Positions 25,160 through 36,120 of a stretch of DNA of 64,000 nucleotides are shown piece after piece. The first letter of the stretch is position 1. Every line of letters begins with the position of its first letter. This DNA comes from Orientallactaga sibirica (Eukaryota; Chordata; Mammalia; Rodentia; Dipodidae). A program made the position numbers and the translations under genes. The notes beneath the pieces are model-generated. The model was not told the origin of the DNA. It saw only the letters and a list, made by a program, of their open reading frames with translations, and did no database searches. The stretch is from contig JAEOAD010000048.1 in NCBI GenBank assembly GCA_036365145.1, positions 16,437,001-16,501,000 on the forward strand. The letters are read 5' to 3'.

Positions 25160-25335
25160 CCTACCAAGGTATACAATTAACCAGAAAGTGTTTTAAAACA
25201 AAGATGCCAAGACATTATCCTGTTTTGATTACATTAAACACATGCTTTTTAAGCAAATCAGTTTCTAAATACTTGCTATAATAAGACTTAAGTCTTTTAC
25301 AAACTGTTCATTTAAATGTATTAAGAAAGCAATGA

Positions 25336-25475
25336 GTCAGATGTGGTGGCTCACACCTTTAATTCCAGCATGAGAGAGGCTGAGGTAGAAGGATCACTAA
25401 TGTGAGTGCAAGGCTAGCCTGGACTACATAGTGAATGCCAGGTTAGGCTGGGTTACAGTGAGACCCTGCTTCAAC
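25336..25475 (+). mobile_element. B1 SINE, old
   Basis: 'CAGATGTGGTGGCTCACACC' through 'TACAGTGAGACCCTGCTTCA', followed by an A/G-rich tail that expands to about 25550. Confidence 0.9.
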
Positions 25476-26428
25476 AAGAAGAGGAAGAAAAAGAAGAGGA
25501 ACAGAAGAAAGAAGAAAGAGAGGAAAGAAGGGAGGGCAGAAGAGACAGATAAAGCAGGAAACAGAGGACACTGGACTATTAATACCTTTTACCTGTAGTT
25601 ATAATTGTTGAATGCTTAAGATAGAATATACATGCTTTCTGTTTCAGATACAACTCTCTGGGTTTTCATTCAATTTTTTTCTAAATTTTGTGATAACAAC
25701 AATAAGAAGAGAAAACAATACAGAAAGGGATTATCAAGTAAATAGAAATGATATGAGTATAAAGTGTACTCTTGGCAAAGAAGGTTAAAAAAGAGAAAGG
25801 CTTGCTTTTACATTAGAAAAGATTTTGTAAGATAAAATGAGTTTCCCTAAGATAAAGAGTTATTCCAAATGAAAGTAGAGAAGAAAATAAACTAGAAGTT
25901 TAAGGTCTGTTGGGAAAAAAAAGGATATAAGGATTCATGTAAAAATATGAAAAGATTTAGTAAACATACAAATAATTAGAAACATTTAGTTACTCAGAGT
26001 ACTTGATTGTTGATGGAGTTGAAGATGAGTATCACCCAGCATCTGTGAAGTTCACATGGAAGAGCAGCCAGAACATTTGACATAGGAAATACAAATCTAA
26101 GGTTCTTACCTCCTGGAGTTCTGCAGCCCTCCAGGCAGAAGGGGGTCTTTGATGCCATGTCTTTTTTTCCCCTTTTAGTTCATGAAATCACCTGGTTTTT
26201 GTCTCTTGGGAGCTCATTGTGGAAAGGCCATATCCAATTTTGAATTTTTAGTTATCATAATTAAAAAGCCCCTTTAATAGTATAGATCTCACTTTAATAG
26301 ATAATGATTATACATATATATGTATATATATATATATCTTAATTTTATAGGACACTCAGTATTTGTCTTATGAGAACATAATGGATGTTTTCAAAAAGGG
26401 TAGATATTAGATTTAAAAGAACTAATGG
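25476..26428. other. Unassigned AT-rich DNA
   Basis: Includes the purine-rich B1 tail and a TATATA patch near 26312-26337. No gene or named repeat. Confidence 0.45.
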
Positions 26429-26429
26429 G

Positions 26430-26678
26430 GAGCTTGACAGATGATTTCATGGTTAAGGCACTTGCCTGCAAAGCCTAAGGACCGAAGTTTGATCTGTCTT
26501 CAGATCCCATGTAAGCCAGACACACAAAGGAGATGCAAGTGCAAGGTTGCACATGTGCAGTAGGTGGCACTAGTGTCTGGAATTTGATTGCAGTGGTTGA
26601 GGCCTTGATGTGCCAGTTTTCTCTGTCTCTCTCTCACTCTTGCTGTTGCTCTCTCTCTCAATAAAAAAGGGAGGGGGA
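26430..26678 (+). mobile_element. tRNA-derived SINE, insert variant
   Basis: Sense copy with an extra 'GCAAGTGCAAGGTTGCAC' block. AGAACTAATGGG at 26418-26429 is repeated at 26679-26690 as the target duplication. Confidence 0.9.
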
Positions 26679-26690
26679 AGAACTAATGGG

Positions 26691-27436
26691 AGTGGCTTAA
26701 GCTATGGCAGACAAAAAAAAAAAAAAAAAAAAAGCCAAGGAAAGAATATTAACAAACTGGAGTACTAGGTTTAGAAATATTAAGGAACAACAAATTAAAA
26801 GCTCTAAAAGCCCTATAAAATAACTCAAACTTCTAATAACTTTAACATAACTGTAACTAGATTTAATCTTGGTAGTGATACCCAAAGAATTGTGTTAACT
26901 CTTCTTATCCAAAACATCAGCACCTAATAATAGCAATATCCATGGTGTTTTGTAACTTAAGAGCTAATAGCTCTTAAGTAAGTATTTAATATGGCAGTTA
27001 AAGTCATGATACAGTTAGGAAAGCATGACCACATATCTGGAAAAATTTAGCAGCACCAGCACAGACACTTAAAGGAGCTTAAATTTTTCTTAAGACAAAT
27101 TTCTAAATAGTCAAAAGCATGGAAAAAATAAAGAGAAAACACAAGTATTTATCTTAATAAAACATAAATCTTGATATTATTACAATGTACATAAACACAA
27201 AATATATATTAAAACATCCAATTCCGTGACATTATTTACAACAACATGTTTTATTTATTAGTAATCATCCTGAAGAAGAATTAGCCCATGTCAACATTGA
27301 CAAAATACATATATATTTCACATGGAGCAGAGCCCAGAAATTGTACAGCAGTATATATTTATACAGGACAATGCTAAAATTAATCTCTTAAATTTATATT
27401 AAAAAAAATCAGTGTAGACATCTTAGCCTGCATACT
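26691..27436. other. Unassigned AT-rich DNA
   Basis: An A homopolymer lies at 26714-26733. No gene and no named repeat. Confidence 0.45.
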
Positions 27437-27770
27437 CTAGTCAACACAGACCACTGGGACTGAGTGGAAGTGGACGGCCAGATCTGCCTTCTCCAGTCCA
27501 CACAGACCACTAAAACCCCAGTTCACATAGACTTCTGGGACCTGGCAGAAGTAGGCAGCCAGGTTTACATGCCATGGTCCATACAGACATGTGTATGTTT
27601 TCCACACAGACCTCTAGAACCCCAGCAGGGTGGAAGCAGCCAGAGAGGACTCGGCACCCTCCTCTCCACAGGCCTTCAGGACATGGTGGAAGTATGCAGC
27701 CCATTGTGAGAGGCCCACTCCATGCCCACCTCCAGAACTTGGCAGAAGTAAGTAGCCAGGCCTGAGTGAC
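27437..27770 (+). repeat. Degenerate 54-60-bp tandem array
   Basis: A motif like 'TCCACACAGACC..GGACCTGGCAGAAGTAGGCAGCCAGG' recurs near 27437, 27491, 27520, 27574, 27600, 27660 and 27716. Spacing alternates between about 54-60 and 27-29 bp, so a half-unit exists. It resembles promoter-type tandem monomers of rodent L1 5' UTRs, but this is unproven. Confidence 0.6.
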
Positions 27771-27779
27771 CTATAAAAA

Positions 27780-28170
27780 AACTCACAGCTGTTGTCGTTA
27801 CCTGCACAAGATTTAACCTGTCAATATGTCATCATAGATGAGGGAGTGGTCCATGAGACCTCAAACCTTCAAGAAACGATAGCGGCAATGAGATGATTGT
27901 TGGGGGAAGGAGTTATGTTCTTTAGTTGAATAAACACTGGCTGAGTTTTCTTATTTTCCAGTAAATGATCTCCCACCCATGATCATGCAAATATTCAATT
28001 AACTCAGTGGGTCAAAAACAAACAAACAAACAAAAACCCCCAGAAAAACAATGTGCTAAAGGAGGATGAGGATCCAATGGGAAGATAAGTTTTAATGGGG
28101 GGAGGGGAAATGGGTAGGTAATTTGGAGGACTTGGATGAAAATGTATGAAAGCATCATTAAAAAAAATCT
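27780..28170 (+). mobile_element. L1-type 3' end (probable)
   Basis: 'GGGGGAAGGAGTTATGTTCT', 'CAGTGGGTCAAAAACAAAC', 'TTTTAATGGGGGGAGGGGAA' and a terminal 'CATTAAAAAAAATC' form a pattern I know from rodent repeats with an A-rich end. Family assignment is tentative. Confidence 0.45.
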
Positions 28171-29298
28171 TGACCCAGCCTATCATCAATAGGCAAAAGC
28201 ATGTAAACTATCAAATTCCAGAGACTGAAGACAAAGTTGAAAACATAATTTACACAGACACATGTTGAGAGAGACAATCAAAGAACATGAACAATATTTC
28301 CTAGAAGTCTGGGATACATTCATTAGACCAAACCTTAGAACACAACACACAGGGTAGAAGACAGAATTGTAACAAAAATCTCAAGAAACTGAAGGATTGT
28401 TTCATGAAACCATAGCCAAAAGTTTCCTAAACCTAGAGAAAGAAGTCAGCATGTGAACACACAAAACATTTAGAATCCTGTGGACACCTGATAAGACCCT
28501 CCCCCACGCCCCCAAAAATATCATAGTCAAGACATCACAAGCACAAAGTGAAGAAATGATATAAAAAGCTATAAGAGGAAAATTCCAACTCAAATCCAAA
28601 GACAAGAACATCAGAATAGCTTCAGATTTTCCTTAGCAACCCTCACAGCCAGAAAAGCATAGAACAATATATGTCAGATCCTGAAAGTAAACAACTTCCA
28701 ACTCTGCACGCTATACCCAGCAAAATTATCTTTTCAGAATCGGAGAGACAAACACACCAAGACCATTGATGACAGCCAATCCAGCACCACAGAAAATTCT
28801 TAAGGGACTTCTATATAAAGAATAAAAACAGTCTCATCTATGTGCATGTGTGTAGGAGTACCCACCAAGCACAAAGAAGACTTGGAAATGAACCAATCAT
28901 GTTTAATAGAGCTAGCCAGCATATCTACGAAAACCAACAACCCAGCCAACCAGAGCTACATCCAACAAAACCAGGAAACACTTCCAATAATAGCTTTAAA
29001 TGTAAATGGCCTTAACTCACATGAAAAAGGTTGCAGACTACCTGGCTGGATGAAAAACAAGATCCAACTGTATATTTTCTTTGAGAAATGCACATAGCTA
29101 GGAAACACATGCCCAACTGAGTGTCAACAGATGGAAAGCAACCCACCAACCAAACAAAAATAGAAAACAAGTAGGTGTGGCTATGCCTATGTTTAATAAA
29201 GTAACTTTCAAACCAGAGCTCATCAGAAGAGACAAAGAGAAACAGCACACTGTAATAAAGGGAACAATGATATAATGATTGTAAACATTTATGCACCT
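28171..29298 (+). mobile_element. L1 fragment (ORF1-end / ORF2-start region), inactive
   Basis: The short frame at 28840-29097 contains ALNVNGLNSHEK, like the first motif of the L1 ORF2 endonuclease, and the segment ends 'ATTGTAAACATTTATGCACC', a classical ORF2 block. The preceding 500 bp contain 'GCTATACCCAGCAAAATTAT', seen in ancient L1/HAL1 elements. Stops and frameshifts are numerous. The copy is cut at 29298, where MaLR sequence begins. Confidence 0.7.
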
Positions 29299-29700
29299 CC
29301 TTCTTCTCTGCTGATGAGAAAGGTTGTTGCCCTGCTGTCTGCTCCTAGCACGCTTTTTCCACCATGATGAAACTTCCCCTTAAAACTGTTAGCTGAAATA
29401 AACCTTTTCCTTCCATGAGGTACTTCTGGTTGGGTGTTTTATCCTCAGCAATGACAAAATAACTGCTACAGAAAATTTATATCAACAAGTGGGGCTGTGG
29501 CTGCAAAAAACTTGACCGTGTAGTTTTTAGTATTTAGAAACCTATTTGTGGGAGGAATGTGGAAAGACTTGGAGCTTTAGACTAGAGAAGTATTACAATG
29601 CTATAAACAAGCAGTGGTCTATCCTGGTGAGAGTGTGAAAGACCAAAATTCAGAAAGTACTGTGAGCTGTGGAGGTTTGGGTGGCGGCCTTGGGAGGAAC
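29299..29700 (+). mobile_element. Second MaLR: LTR 3' end and start of internal region
   Basis: The LTR 3' end runs to 29470 (..AACTGCTACA), with AATAAA near 29398. It is followed by a degenerate primer site (CAACAAGTGGGGCTG) and internal sequence such as 'GAGAGTGTGAAAGACC', parallel to 23785-23800 of the intact copy. The left part of the LTR is missing. Confidence 0.7.
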
Positions 29701-29933
29701 AAGATTTTAAAAGCCAGTTTTAGTTTTTCCTTACAGCTTTTGTTAAGGGCAGAAATGAACTCCTCCACGGAGAAGCCTTTAAGGCTGGCAATTATGGCAA
29801 GGAGGATTGAACTAATCCATGGGGCTAAAACAAGAGTTTTGTCCCAAAAGCCATGGAGGTTTTTTTTGTTTTACTTTTAAGCCACATTGTAGGAGGAGTA
29901 TTTGTAAAATCAGGGCAACAGTAATACACACGA

Positions 29934-30287
29934 TTACAACATCAGCACAAAGGCCCCCAAAATAGCTAAACATGCTGCAGAATTAAGTTTAGATTTAGAT
30001 CCGTGACAGCCAGACAAGCCTGTGTCCTTAGGGGACGGCTCGATGATACCAAACATAGTACAGATGGGAGCAGATCTCCCCAACAGGTTTGTTCTGTCTT
30101 CTGAGACGGAGCCCCCACTCAAATGAGGGAGCAAAACGCTTAGAGTCTCCTCCAGGTCTGCCCATGTGGTGAGTCTCCTCCAGGAACGTATGACCTGTTC
30201 AGAAATACTGGCGGCACAGATGTGGCTTGTCGGCAACCCAGAAGTGAAAGGAAAGAGAAAGGAACGAAAAGATGTTGAAGCAAGCAC
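29934..30287 (-). pseudogene. Retroviral remnant reading frame, unassigned
   Basis: A 117-codon open frame lies 120 bases downstream of the primer site of the class II-like ERV. I do not recognise a gag N-terminus. The overlapping frame just after its stop encodes a long hydrophobic stretch followed by a basic K-rich tail (KVKQKK), which looks more like the membrane anchor and cytoplasmic tail of an Env protein than like gag. That reading is an inference from composition only. If right, most of gag-pol has been lost between leader and env. No start codon context or splice site supports expression, and the element has no second LTR, so I treat it as dead. Confidence 0.35.
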
Positions 30288-30406
30288 AGGTTACAGAAGC
30301 AAAGGTTAGAACGTTAGATATGAAGACTACCTCATAATTTATGACGGTACACCCATCCACAGTCCGATTGGCCCATCAGCATACTTCCGTAGGCAGGAAA
30401 GAGAGT

Positions 30407-30424
30407 TCCTCACACGGGGCACCA
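30407..30424 (-). promoter_or_regulatory. Primer-binding site matching elongator tRNA-Met
   Basis: On the minus strand TGGTGCCCCGTGTGAGGA lies three bases after the LTR. It is complementary to the 3' 18 bases of elongator tRNA-Met, including CCA, as I recall that tRNA. Confidence 0.8.
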
Positions 30425-30427
30425 GTC

Positions 30428-30836
30428 TGCCGGTTCCCGCCCCCCCAGCAGGTAGAGCTGAAGAAAGAGCCGATCCAGCGGCTTTTCTTGGGGCTGAGCG
30501 GGATGATGGGTGTCGGCGGTTGAGACCCACCCCTCAAAACACCGGAGAGAAAAACACTGGGCCGGGAGTCTTGTCGAGGCAGGAACTCATTTTATTGTAG
30601 TGGGAAAGTGTTTATATAGCTTTGAGAAAGAGTGTGGGGTCTCAGGATGGGAAAAAGGTGTAAGGGCCAATAGTATTTCACCACGTCAGCAGTAGCTGGG
30701 CGGAGGCAGTTTTGGCTTTTTGGCTTTGCTGAGTCACTCCCAAGCAGAAGTAACAGGCCAAAGACAGGTCGCTAAACTCTAGTCAGGCTCAGGAAGTTCC
30801 ACTAGGCCTCACACCTGGGCCTCTTAGGGCCCAACA
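30428..30836 (-). repeat. LTR of the class II-like ERV
   Basis: On the minus strand it starts TGTTGGGCCC and ends GGAACCGGCA (409 bp). TATATAAA lies at 30611-30618 (minus) and AATAAA at 30591-30596 (minus), only about 15 bp apart. This compact TATA/polyA arrangement resembles IAP-type class II LTRs. Confidence 0.8.
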
Positions 30837-30840
30837 TGTG

Positions 30841-30915
30841 TGTACCAGGGAATCTAACCTGGGTCGTCAGGCTTTTCAGGCAAGTGCCTTAGCCTCTTGG
30901 CCATCTCTCCAGCCC
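30841..30915 (-). mobile_element. tRNA-derived SINE, head half only
   Basis: Antisense piece 'GGGAATCTAACCTGGGTCGT' to 'GGCCATCTCTCCAGCCCC'. It starts at the ERV LTR border, so its tail half was probably lost there. Confidence 0.85.
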
Positions 30916-31470
30916 CTCATTACATTACTCTTAAGCAACTAAGTTTTAACTTCAGGGCATAGTTACAAGATAGGAACTTAGCAGAAAAAGTATCTCCCAT
31001 AAATATTCTCAGGAAAGTTATTTGTAAGGTCCACAAACAGTATTTCCACAGTTCTTTCCCATAGCTGATTCTCAAGAGCTTATTTCCACAGTTTATTCTC
31101 ATTATTCCCAGATTGCTGTCTTTGGAGTCATGGAGATACAGGGAATAGAGGTTCCTGGAGTACACTGTGGTTCTGCAGTGCCACTGAAGCTAGGCAGTAG
31201 GAGACAGAGTGGAGGAACTTGCAAGGAGTGGGGACATTGCATGAAGCTGTGAAGACGACTCACAGGTTGTGGTAGAGACCACATGGTTTTTAAGATTCTA
31301 TAACTATGGGATGACCACCAAGGAACGATGCTGGTTTGGAGTGGATTCTGCTCAGGAGAGGAGCACACAGTATAGCTGGAGGGGTGGAGCAGCCCAGCCT
31401 GCTGGAGGCCAGTTTATGTCATCACAAGTCTCAGATATTGGACACAAGCTCTGCTGAATTTCATGCTTGC
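30916..31470 (+). mobile_element. MaLR internal sequence, right part
   Basis: 'GCATGAAGCTGTGAAGACGA', 'GTGGTAGAGACCACATGG' and 'CAGCCTGCTGGAGGCCAG' parallel the internal region of the intact MaLR around 24300-24480. It is probably the continuation of the copy at 29299. The first 250 bases are weakly matched. Confidence 0.5.
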
Positions 31471-31555
31471 TCTGTGTGTGTGTGTGTGTATATATGTACA
31501 TATACATATACATTTACATATACATATACATATGCATATACATATATGTATGTAT
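31471..31555 (+). repeat. (TG)n/(TATACA)n compound microsatellite
   Basis: TGTGTGTG grades into TATATG, CATATA and ATACAT repeats. Confidence 0.9.
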
Positions 31556-31675
31556 TTGGTTTTTCAAGGAGGTAGGCTCTTCCTTTGGCCCAGGTTGGCC
31601 TGGAATTCACTATGTATAATCTTTAAATGCAAGCCCTCAGGAGTGACCCACTTTCTGCCTCAAGGCTATTTCTAA
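31556..31675 (-). mobile_element. B1 fragment, degraded
   Basis: 'GGTTTTTCAAGGAGGTAGGC' and 'GGCCTGGAATTCACTATGTA' match antisense B1 order, with loss of the head. Confidence 0.75.
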
Positions 31676-31779
31676 AGTTTCCACTACCTCCCTAAATAGT
31701 GTCGCTAACTTAGGACTAAGACTTTATCACATTAGTCTGTGCGGGGACATTTCATATTCAAACCGTATCATATATTAAA

Positions 31780-32515
31780 ATAGATATCTTATCCCTGTGA
31801 AAACACTCACCAACACTGAGAGGAAAGGGTGTATAAGGTTGCTCACCACTGCACTGTTTGGAATAATGAAACATTGGAAACTAGTTTCATTATTATTAAT
31901 AGTAGATTTATTGATGACATAATGCTAAATAATGACATAAAGTTATTGTGTAAAACTCCACAAACGTTAACAGGAATAGATGGACTTAATTGTATTAATA
32001 TCGACAGACTATTGACATATATTGTAGAGAAAGAAAGTTGTAGAACTGATCATACAATACAAAATAACTGGCATAAAAGAAAACACAAATAAAGTCATAT
32101 ATATATATATGTGCCTTTCTGAACATTTACTATGACTCTGCAAATGCATCTGTGCACTCGTCCATGGATGAATGGATAAAAACAGTTTGGCATAGATACA
32201 CAGCAGTATTTTACTCGGTCATAAAGAGTGGAGCTGTGTCATTTCCAGGAAGATAGATGGAGCAGGAGATTGTCATGTTAAGTGAAATTAGCTGAACTCA
32301 GAAGGACAAATGTCACATGTTTTCTTTCCTATGTGGGATTTGGAGTGGGAGAGGAGGATGTGAAGTCAAAGGGGGACTACTAGAGATGTGGAAGCAGGAA
32401 ATCAGGAGGGGAATGGAATTAGGGAGCACAACAGAGAGGTGAATATGATTAAGGTATGTTACATGCACATATGGAAACTTCGTAATGAAACCTATTATCT
32501 TGTACAATCAGTACT
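31780..32515 (+). mobile_element. L1 3' end (older L1)
   Basis: 'CCATGGATGAATGGATAAAA', 'TCGGTCATAAAGAGTGGAGC' and 'CATGTTAAGTGAAATTAGCT' are the characteristic ORF2-end / 3' UTR blocks of old mammalian L1s. No intact frame. Confidence 0.75.
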
Positions 32516-33132
32516 TTCTAAAAATGACTAGTTTCAGCACCTAAATGATGATGGATTACAGTTTCTTTTTAAAAAAGCATGAGAACCATTAAACCAAATG
32601 AGTCCTTTGTTCTGCAGTGTGTGCAGGCTGTGGCACTACCTCTGTGGAAGTGGAATACTTACAGGATCTCAGTGGACCCTGTCACATCCTCCCTCATCTC
32701 GGGCCCAACCGATATTTAATTTGGCTCAAGGACCATCAAGCCATACTTAAGAGGATCAGAAACAGCCTTGTAATTGTCTTGATTTTAGCAAAAAGTCAAG
32801 TGTGATGCAGGAGGCAGATGGCACTTGACTTTTCCACAGTGCTCTTCACAGGGGTTCTTGGTCTGTGATGTGTGTTCTGGGAAGGCTGGTAAGTGGTTGA
32901 GCCACGGCTTGCTTGTTCAGCTCCCTGAAGGCTGGCCTATGCTGTGAGGCACTGGAGGGCACTCTGCAGGCTGTGGGTTTGTGGGAGCCAAGTTTTTGCC
33001 TGGTCTCCAGAAGGGCTTTGATGGCAGAGTGATTAGGTGAGAACCTTGCTGGTTCTTAACAAGCCTTCTTGGCCAGCGTCCTTATTATTCCTTTCATGTA
33101 AATGTCATCCCAGTTTCGTTATGCTCAGTGAC
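32516..33132. other. Unassigned intergenic DNA
   Basis: No gene or repeat recognised. Confidence 0.45.
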
Positions 33133-33526
33133 TGTGGTGGTTTGAATGTAAATGTGTCTTTCACAGACTCATGTGTTGAAACTAAACTTGCAACTTGGGT
33201 CTCTGGCCATTGGCTGGAGGAGGTGCCACTGGAGGGCAGATCCTGGGATCCAGTCCAAAGGTGTGTTTGGGGGGCACATCTGATTCCAGCCCAAGTGTAT
33301 AGGGAGCAGTCTGTATGCTGGTGGGTTTTGTGTGTGCTGATGCTGGTTCTTGCTGGTGGTGATGGCTGCTTGGTGGTATCTCTCGGCTTGTGTTTATGAA
33401 TGGAGCCAGATTCTTCCACCATTGACGGGACTTCCCCTGGATCCATAAGCTTGAAAATAAATCCCTTTCTCCCATAAAACTGTGCCTGGTTGGGTGCTCA
33501 GCCCAGCAACATGGAACTGACTACTA
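33133..33526 (+). mobile_element. MaLR-type solo LTR (MT-like)
   Basis: Starts TGTGGTGGTTTGAATGTAAA, includes 'GACTTCCCCTGGATCCATAA' and AATAAA, and ends near 'GAACTGACTACTA'. Same family as 730-1090. Confidence 0.75.
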
Positions 33527-33640
33527 CCCTTACCTCAGGCCAGAACCTCTGTTTTGTGTGCTCATTTATTAATGTGACAGATACCTAGCTTTCTGAGAGC
33601 AGAGGAATATTTATTGGCTGCTTTGGTCAACTGATATAAT

Positions 33641-33643
33641 TAA

Positions 33644-33686
<43 letters not shown>

Positions 33687-33902
33687 GAAAGCAAGAGAGA
33701 GAGAGACAGACAGAGAATTGGCACACCAGGGCCTCAGCCACTGTAATCGAACTCCAGACATTTACGCCACCTAGTGGACATGTAAAACCTTGTGCTTGCC
33801 TCACCTTTGTGCGTCTGGCTTATGTGGGACCTGGAGAGTTGAACCTGGGTCCCTAAGCTTTGCAGGCAAGCACTTCAACTGCTAAGCCACCTCTCCAGGC
33901 CC
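33641..33902 (-). mobile_element. tRNA-derived SINE with long poly-T tail
   Basis: Antisense: about 38 T, GA tract, body with an extra 'TGTAAAACCTTGTGCTTGCC' block (a third insert variant), head 'CCACCTCTCCAGGCCC'. CAACTGATATAATT before and CAACTGATGTAATT after form an imperfect target duplication. Confidence 0.92.
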
Positions 33903-35266
33903 AACTGATGTAATTTTTAAAGCTTGTTATTGTATGCTTCATACACAGGTGGTGCTTGACAAGCAGTTGTGGGGAACTGACCAGTGGGAGGGGAATGAAG
34001 GGGGTTCACAGTCAGGGGCGCAGGTTGTCTGGGTCCCTGTGGAGAGAATGTCTTTTGAACATCCCAGTTTGGGAGGGGGTGGGAGTTCTGAGAGTGCTAA
34101 CGAGGAAGTTTTTGTTTATTTGTTTGTTTTGTGATGCTAGAGAACGAACCCAGGGCCTCAGGTATATGAGGCAAGTGCCCTACCCTTGAGCCCCACCTGA
34201 GGCTCTCCCTGGTGGATCTAGGTGTCACACCTTCCACTGAGCCACATCCACAGCCACAGAAAACTCTAGTTGGAGGTTCAGCCCTTGTTGGCTCCCCAGC
34301 ATTGAGACTTGAGGCTCAAGAGCCTTGTCCCTGCCAGTCCTCTCTCCTTCTCTTATTCGTCCTTCTCCTCATCACCTTCTTTGAGTTTGATTAGTGGGGA
34401 TGGTTCACAGAGCTCAAACGCTGAATTTACCATTGATTAGGTCACTAGGAGATGTGATGTAGAAGAAAGAAATTCACAGGGCAAGGGGTACAGAGCTCTT
34501 GTGCCCTCAGCCACCTCCAGGCACGTGAACCCCTCTGCTTCTATGGAAGCCTTGTTATATTGGCATGATTGGGCCACTGGTGACCAACTCCCCTTTCAGT
34601 AGTTCTTTCCCCCTTAGAGCCGGAACTGGGGTGGAAATGCTAATCCTCCCTGACATTGTGATTCACCTGGCAACCACCCTTCACCCCAGGGCTGCTCAGG
34701 GGTTTGCCTAAACTCGCAGCATTAGAATAAAGATAACCTTAAACCCCGGGGACTGCCAAGGGGTTTAGACACTCTGTGTCTGACACTCCTGTCACTCAGA
34801 GGACATTTACAAAGCTCTTAAATTCTCTGTGTCGGGAACCAGACACAAAGACCAAATACACCCCAACAAAAGATTATCGTAGCACCTATTTCTACACATA
34901 GTTCAGAAGCTTTGTGTCAGAACAGAGAAAGAGGCAATCAAGTACATATATTTCTTACAGTTTTACACGATGCCTTCTTTAATTAGATGAATGCTATCAG
35001 CCCCAGGACTCGGGTGAATTACGTGTAGCGCAGTGCTTGCCTTCAGCGAGTGCAGGCTGCAGTGGGAAAGGCTGAAGGCAGGAGCACAAAGCTGAAGGAC
35101 TCTAGGAAAATGAGGCTGGGGAGCCCCAGAGGTGGCCACCTTTGGGCTCTGTCAGGGGACAACATCCTTTTTAGTAAAGGCTGTGGGGAGAACTGAATGG
35201 CAGTGACAGATAGTTTCCATAGGACATTCTCCAAAGAAAATGCTGGGAACTCTCTCCCTTTGGTTC
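33903..35266. other. Unassigned, with ID-like SINE fragment
   Basis: An antisense ID-like piece ('GAACCCAGGGCCTCAGG', 'AAGTGCCCTACCCTTGAGC') lies at about 34137-34190. The rest is unrecognised. Confidence 0.45.
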
Positions 35267-35333
35267 TTTTTTCTTTTCTTTTCTTTTCTTTTCTTTTCTT
35301 TTCTTTTCTTTTCTTTTCTTTTCTTTTCTTTTT
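35267..35333 (+). repeat. (TTTTC)n pentanucleotide repeat
   Basis: About twelve uninterrupted TTTTC units at the tail side of the next SINE. It likely grew from that SINE's A-rich tail. Confidence 0.97.
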
Positions 35334-35354
35334 TCTTCTCTTCTTCTTTCTTCC

Positions 35355-35427
35355 TTTTCTTTTCTTTAAAAAATTTTTGTTTATTTTTATTTATTTATTT
35401 GAGAGCGATAGCCAGAGCAAGAAAGAA

Positions 35428-35461
<34 letters not shown>

Positions 35462-35616
35462 GGCACACCAGGGCCTCCAGCCACTACAAACGAACTCCAG
35501 AAACATGTGTTACCTTGTGCATCTGGCTTACGTGGGTCCTGGGGAATTAAGCCTTGAACCGGGGTCCTCAGGCTTCACAGGCAAGCGCTTAACCACTAAA
35601 CCACCTCTCCAGTCCC
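35355..35616 (-). mobile_element. tRNA-derived SINE
   Basis: Antisense full-length copy, head 'CCACCTCTCCAGTCCC'. CCTTTGGTTCTTTT upstream and CCTTTTGTTCTTTT downstream look like its target duplication. Confidence 0.93.
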
Positions 35617-35769
35617 CTTTTGTTCTTTTCTTATACCCGACTGCTCTGCGACTCTGTGAGTTCTCAGGTATGCTCTCCTAGGCTGAGCGTCCTGGGCCTA
35701 TCATTCCGGGTACCTGCCTGTGTTTGCCCCCGCCAACTTGCTTGGAATCTCAAAGAAGGATCACTTTGA

Positions 35770-36120
35770 TGCAGGATTTTGGGGTTCAGGAGGGGTCTCC
35801 AAATTTATGAACCCCAAGTTTGGGTCCTATCCTACCTTTAACAAAGAATTGATAAAGGCAGACTCAAGTGGATGAATTATGAGGTGTTGCATATATTTAG
35901 GGAGAAATCACAAACCGTGGGATTTATTTAAGGGAGATTGGGATCTAGGAAAGCTGGAGCGAAGTCATAAGCACGCGGGAAGTGGGAAACACCCTCTCCC
36001 GTGGAAACCACTGCGTAGTTTACGAGGTTCATATAAGAGAAACTGAAGCTTTCAGAGAAAGTCTATCATAAAGCCACAAGCACATGGAGGATAGAATTTA
36101 GGAGCTTGTATAAGGAGATT
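35770..36120 (-). mobile_element. Unnamed LTR family, variant B, minus strand
   Basis: The left edge TGCAGGATTTTGGGG is the complement of a CA end. The inward order ('AACAAAGAATTGATAAAGG', 'ATGAATTATGAGGTGT') is the mirror of 47600-47690. The upstream part beyond the trinucleotide tract is not resolved. Confidence 0.55.

Larger units (their letters stand above)
29871..30836 (-). mobile_element. Class II-like ERV fragment, minus strand
   Basis: One LTR (30428-30836), a primer site and about 540 bp of internal sequence are present. The second LTR and most of gag-pol are absent. It interrupts MaLR internal sequence, so it is younger than that MaLR. The internal limit near 29871 is uncertain and could lie as far left as about 29700. 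Confidence 0.65.

Noticed and set aside
35197..35557. Phe/Leu-rich ORFs resembling membrane proteins
   Set aside because: The hydrophobic runs are the TTTTC repeat read in two frames, followed by SINE.
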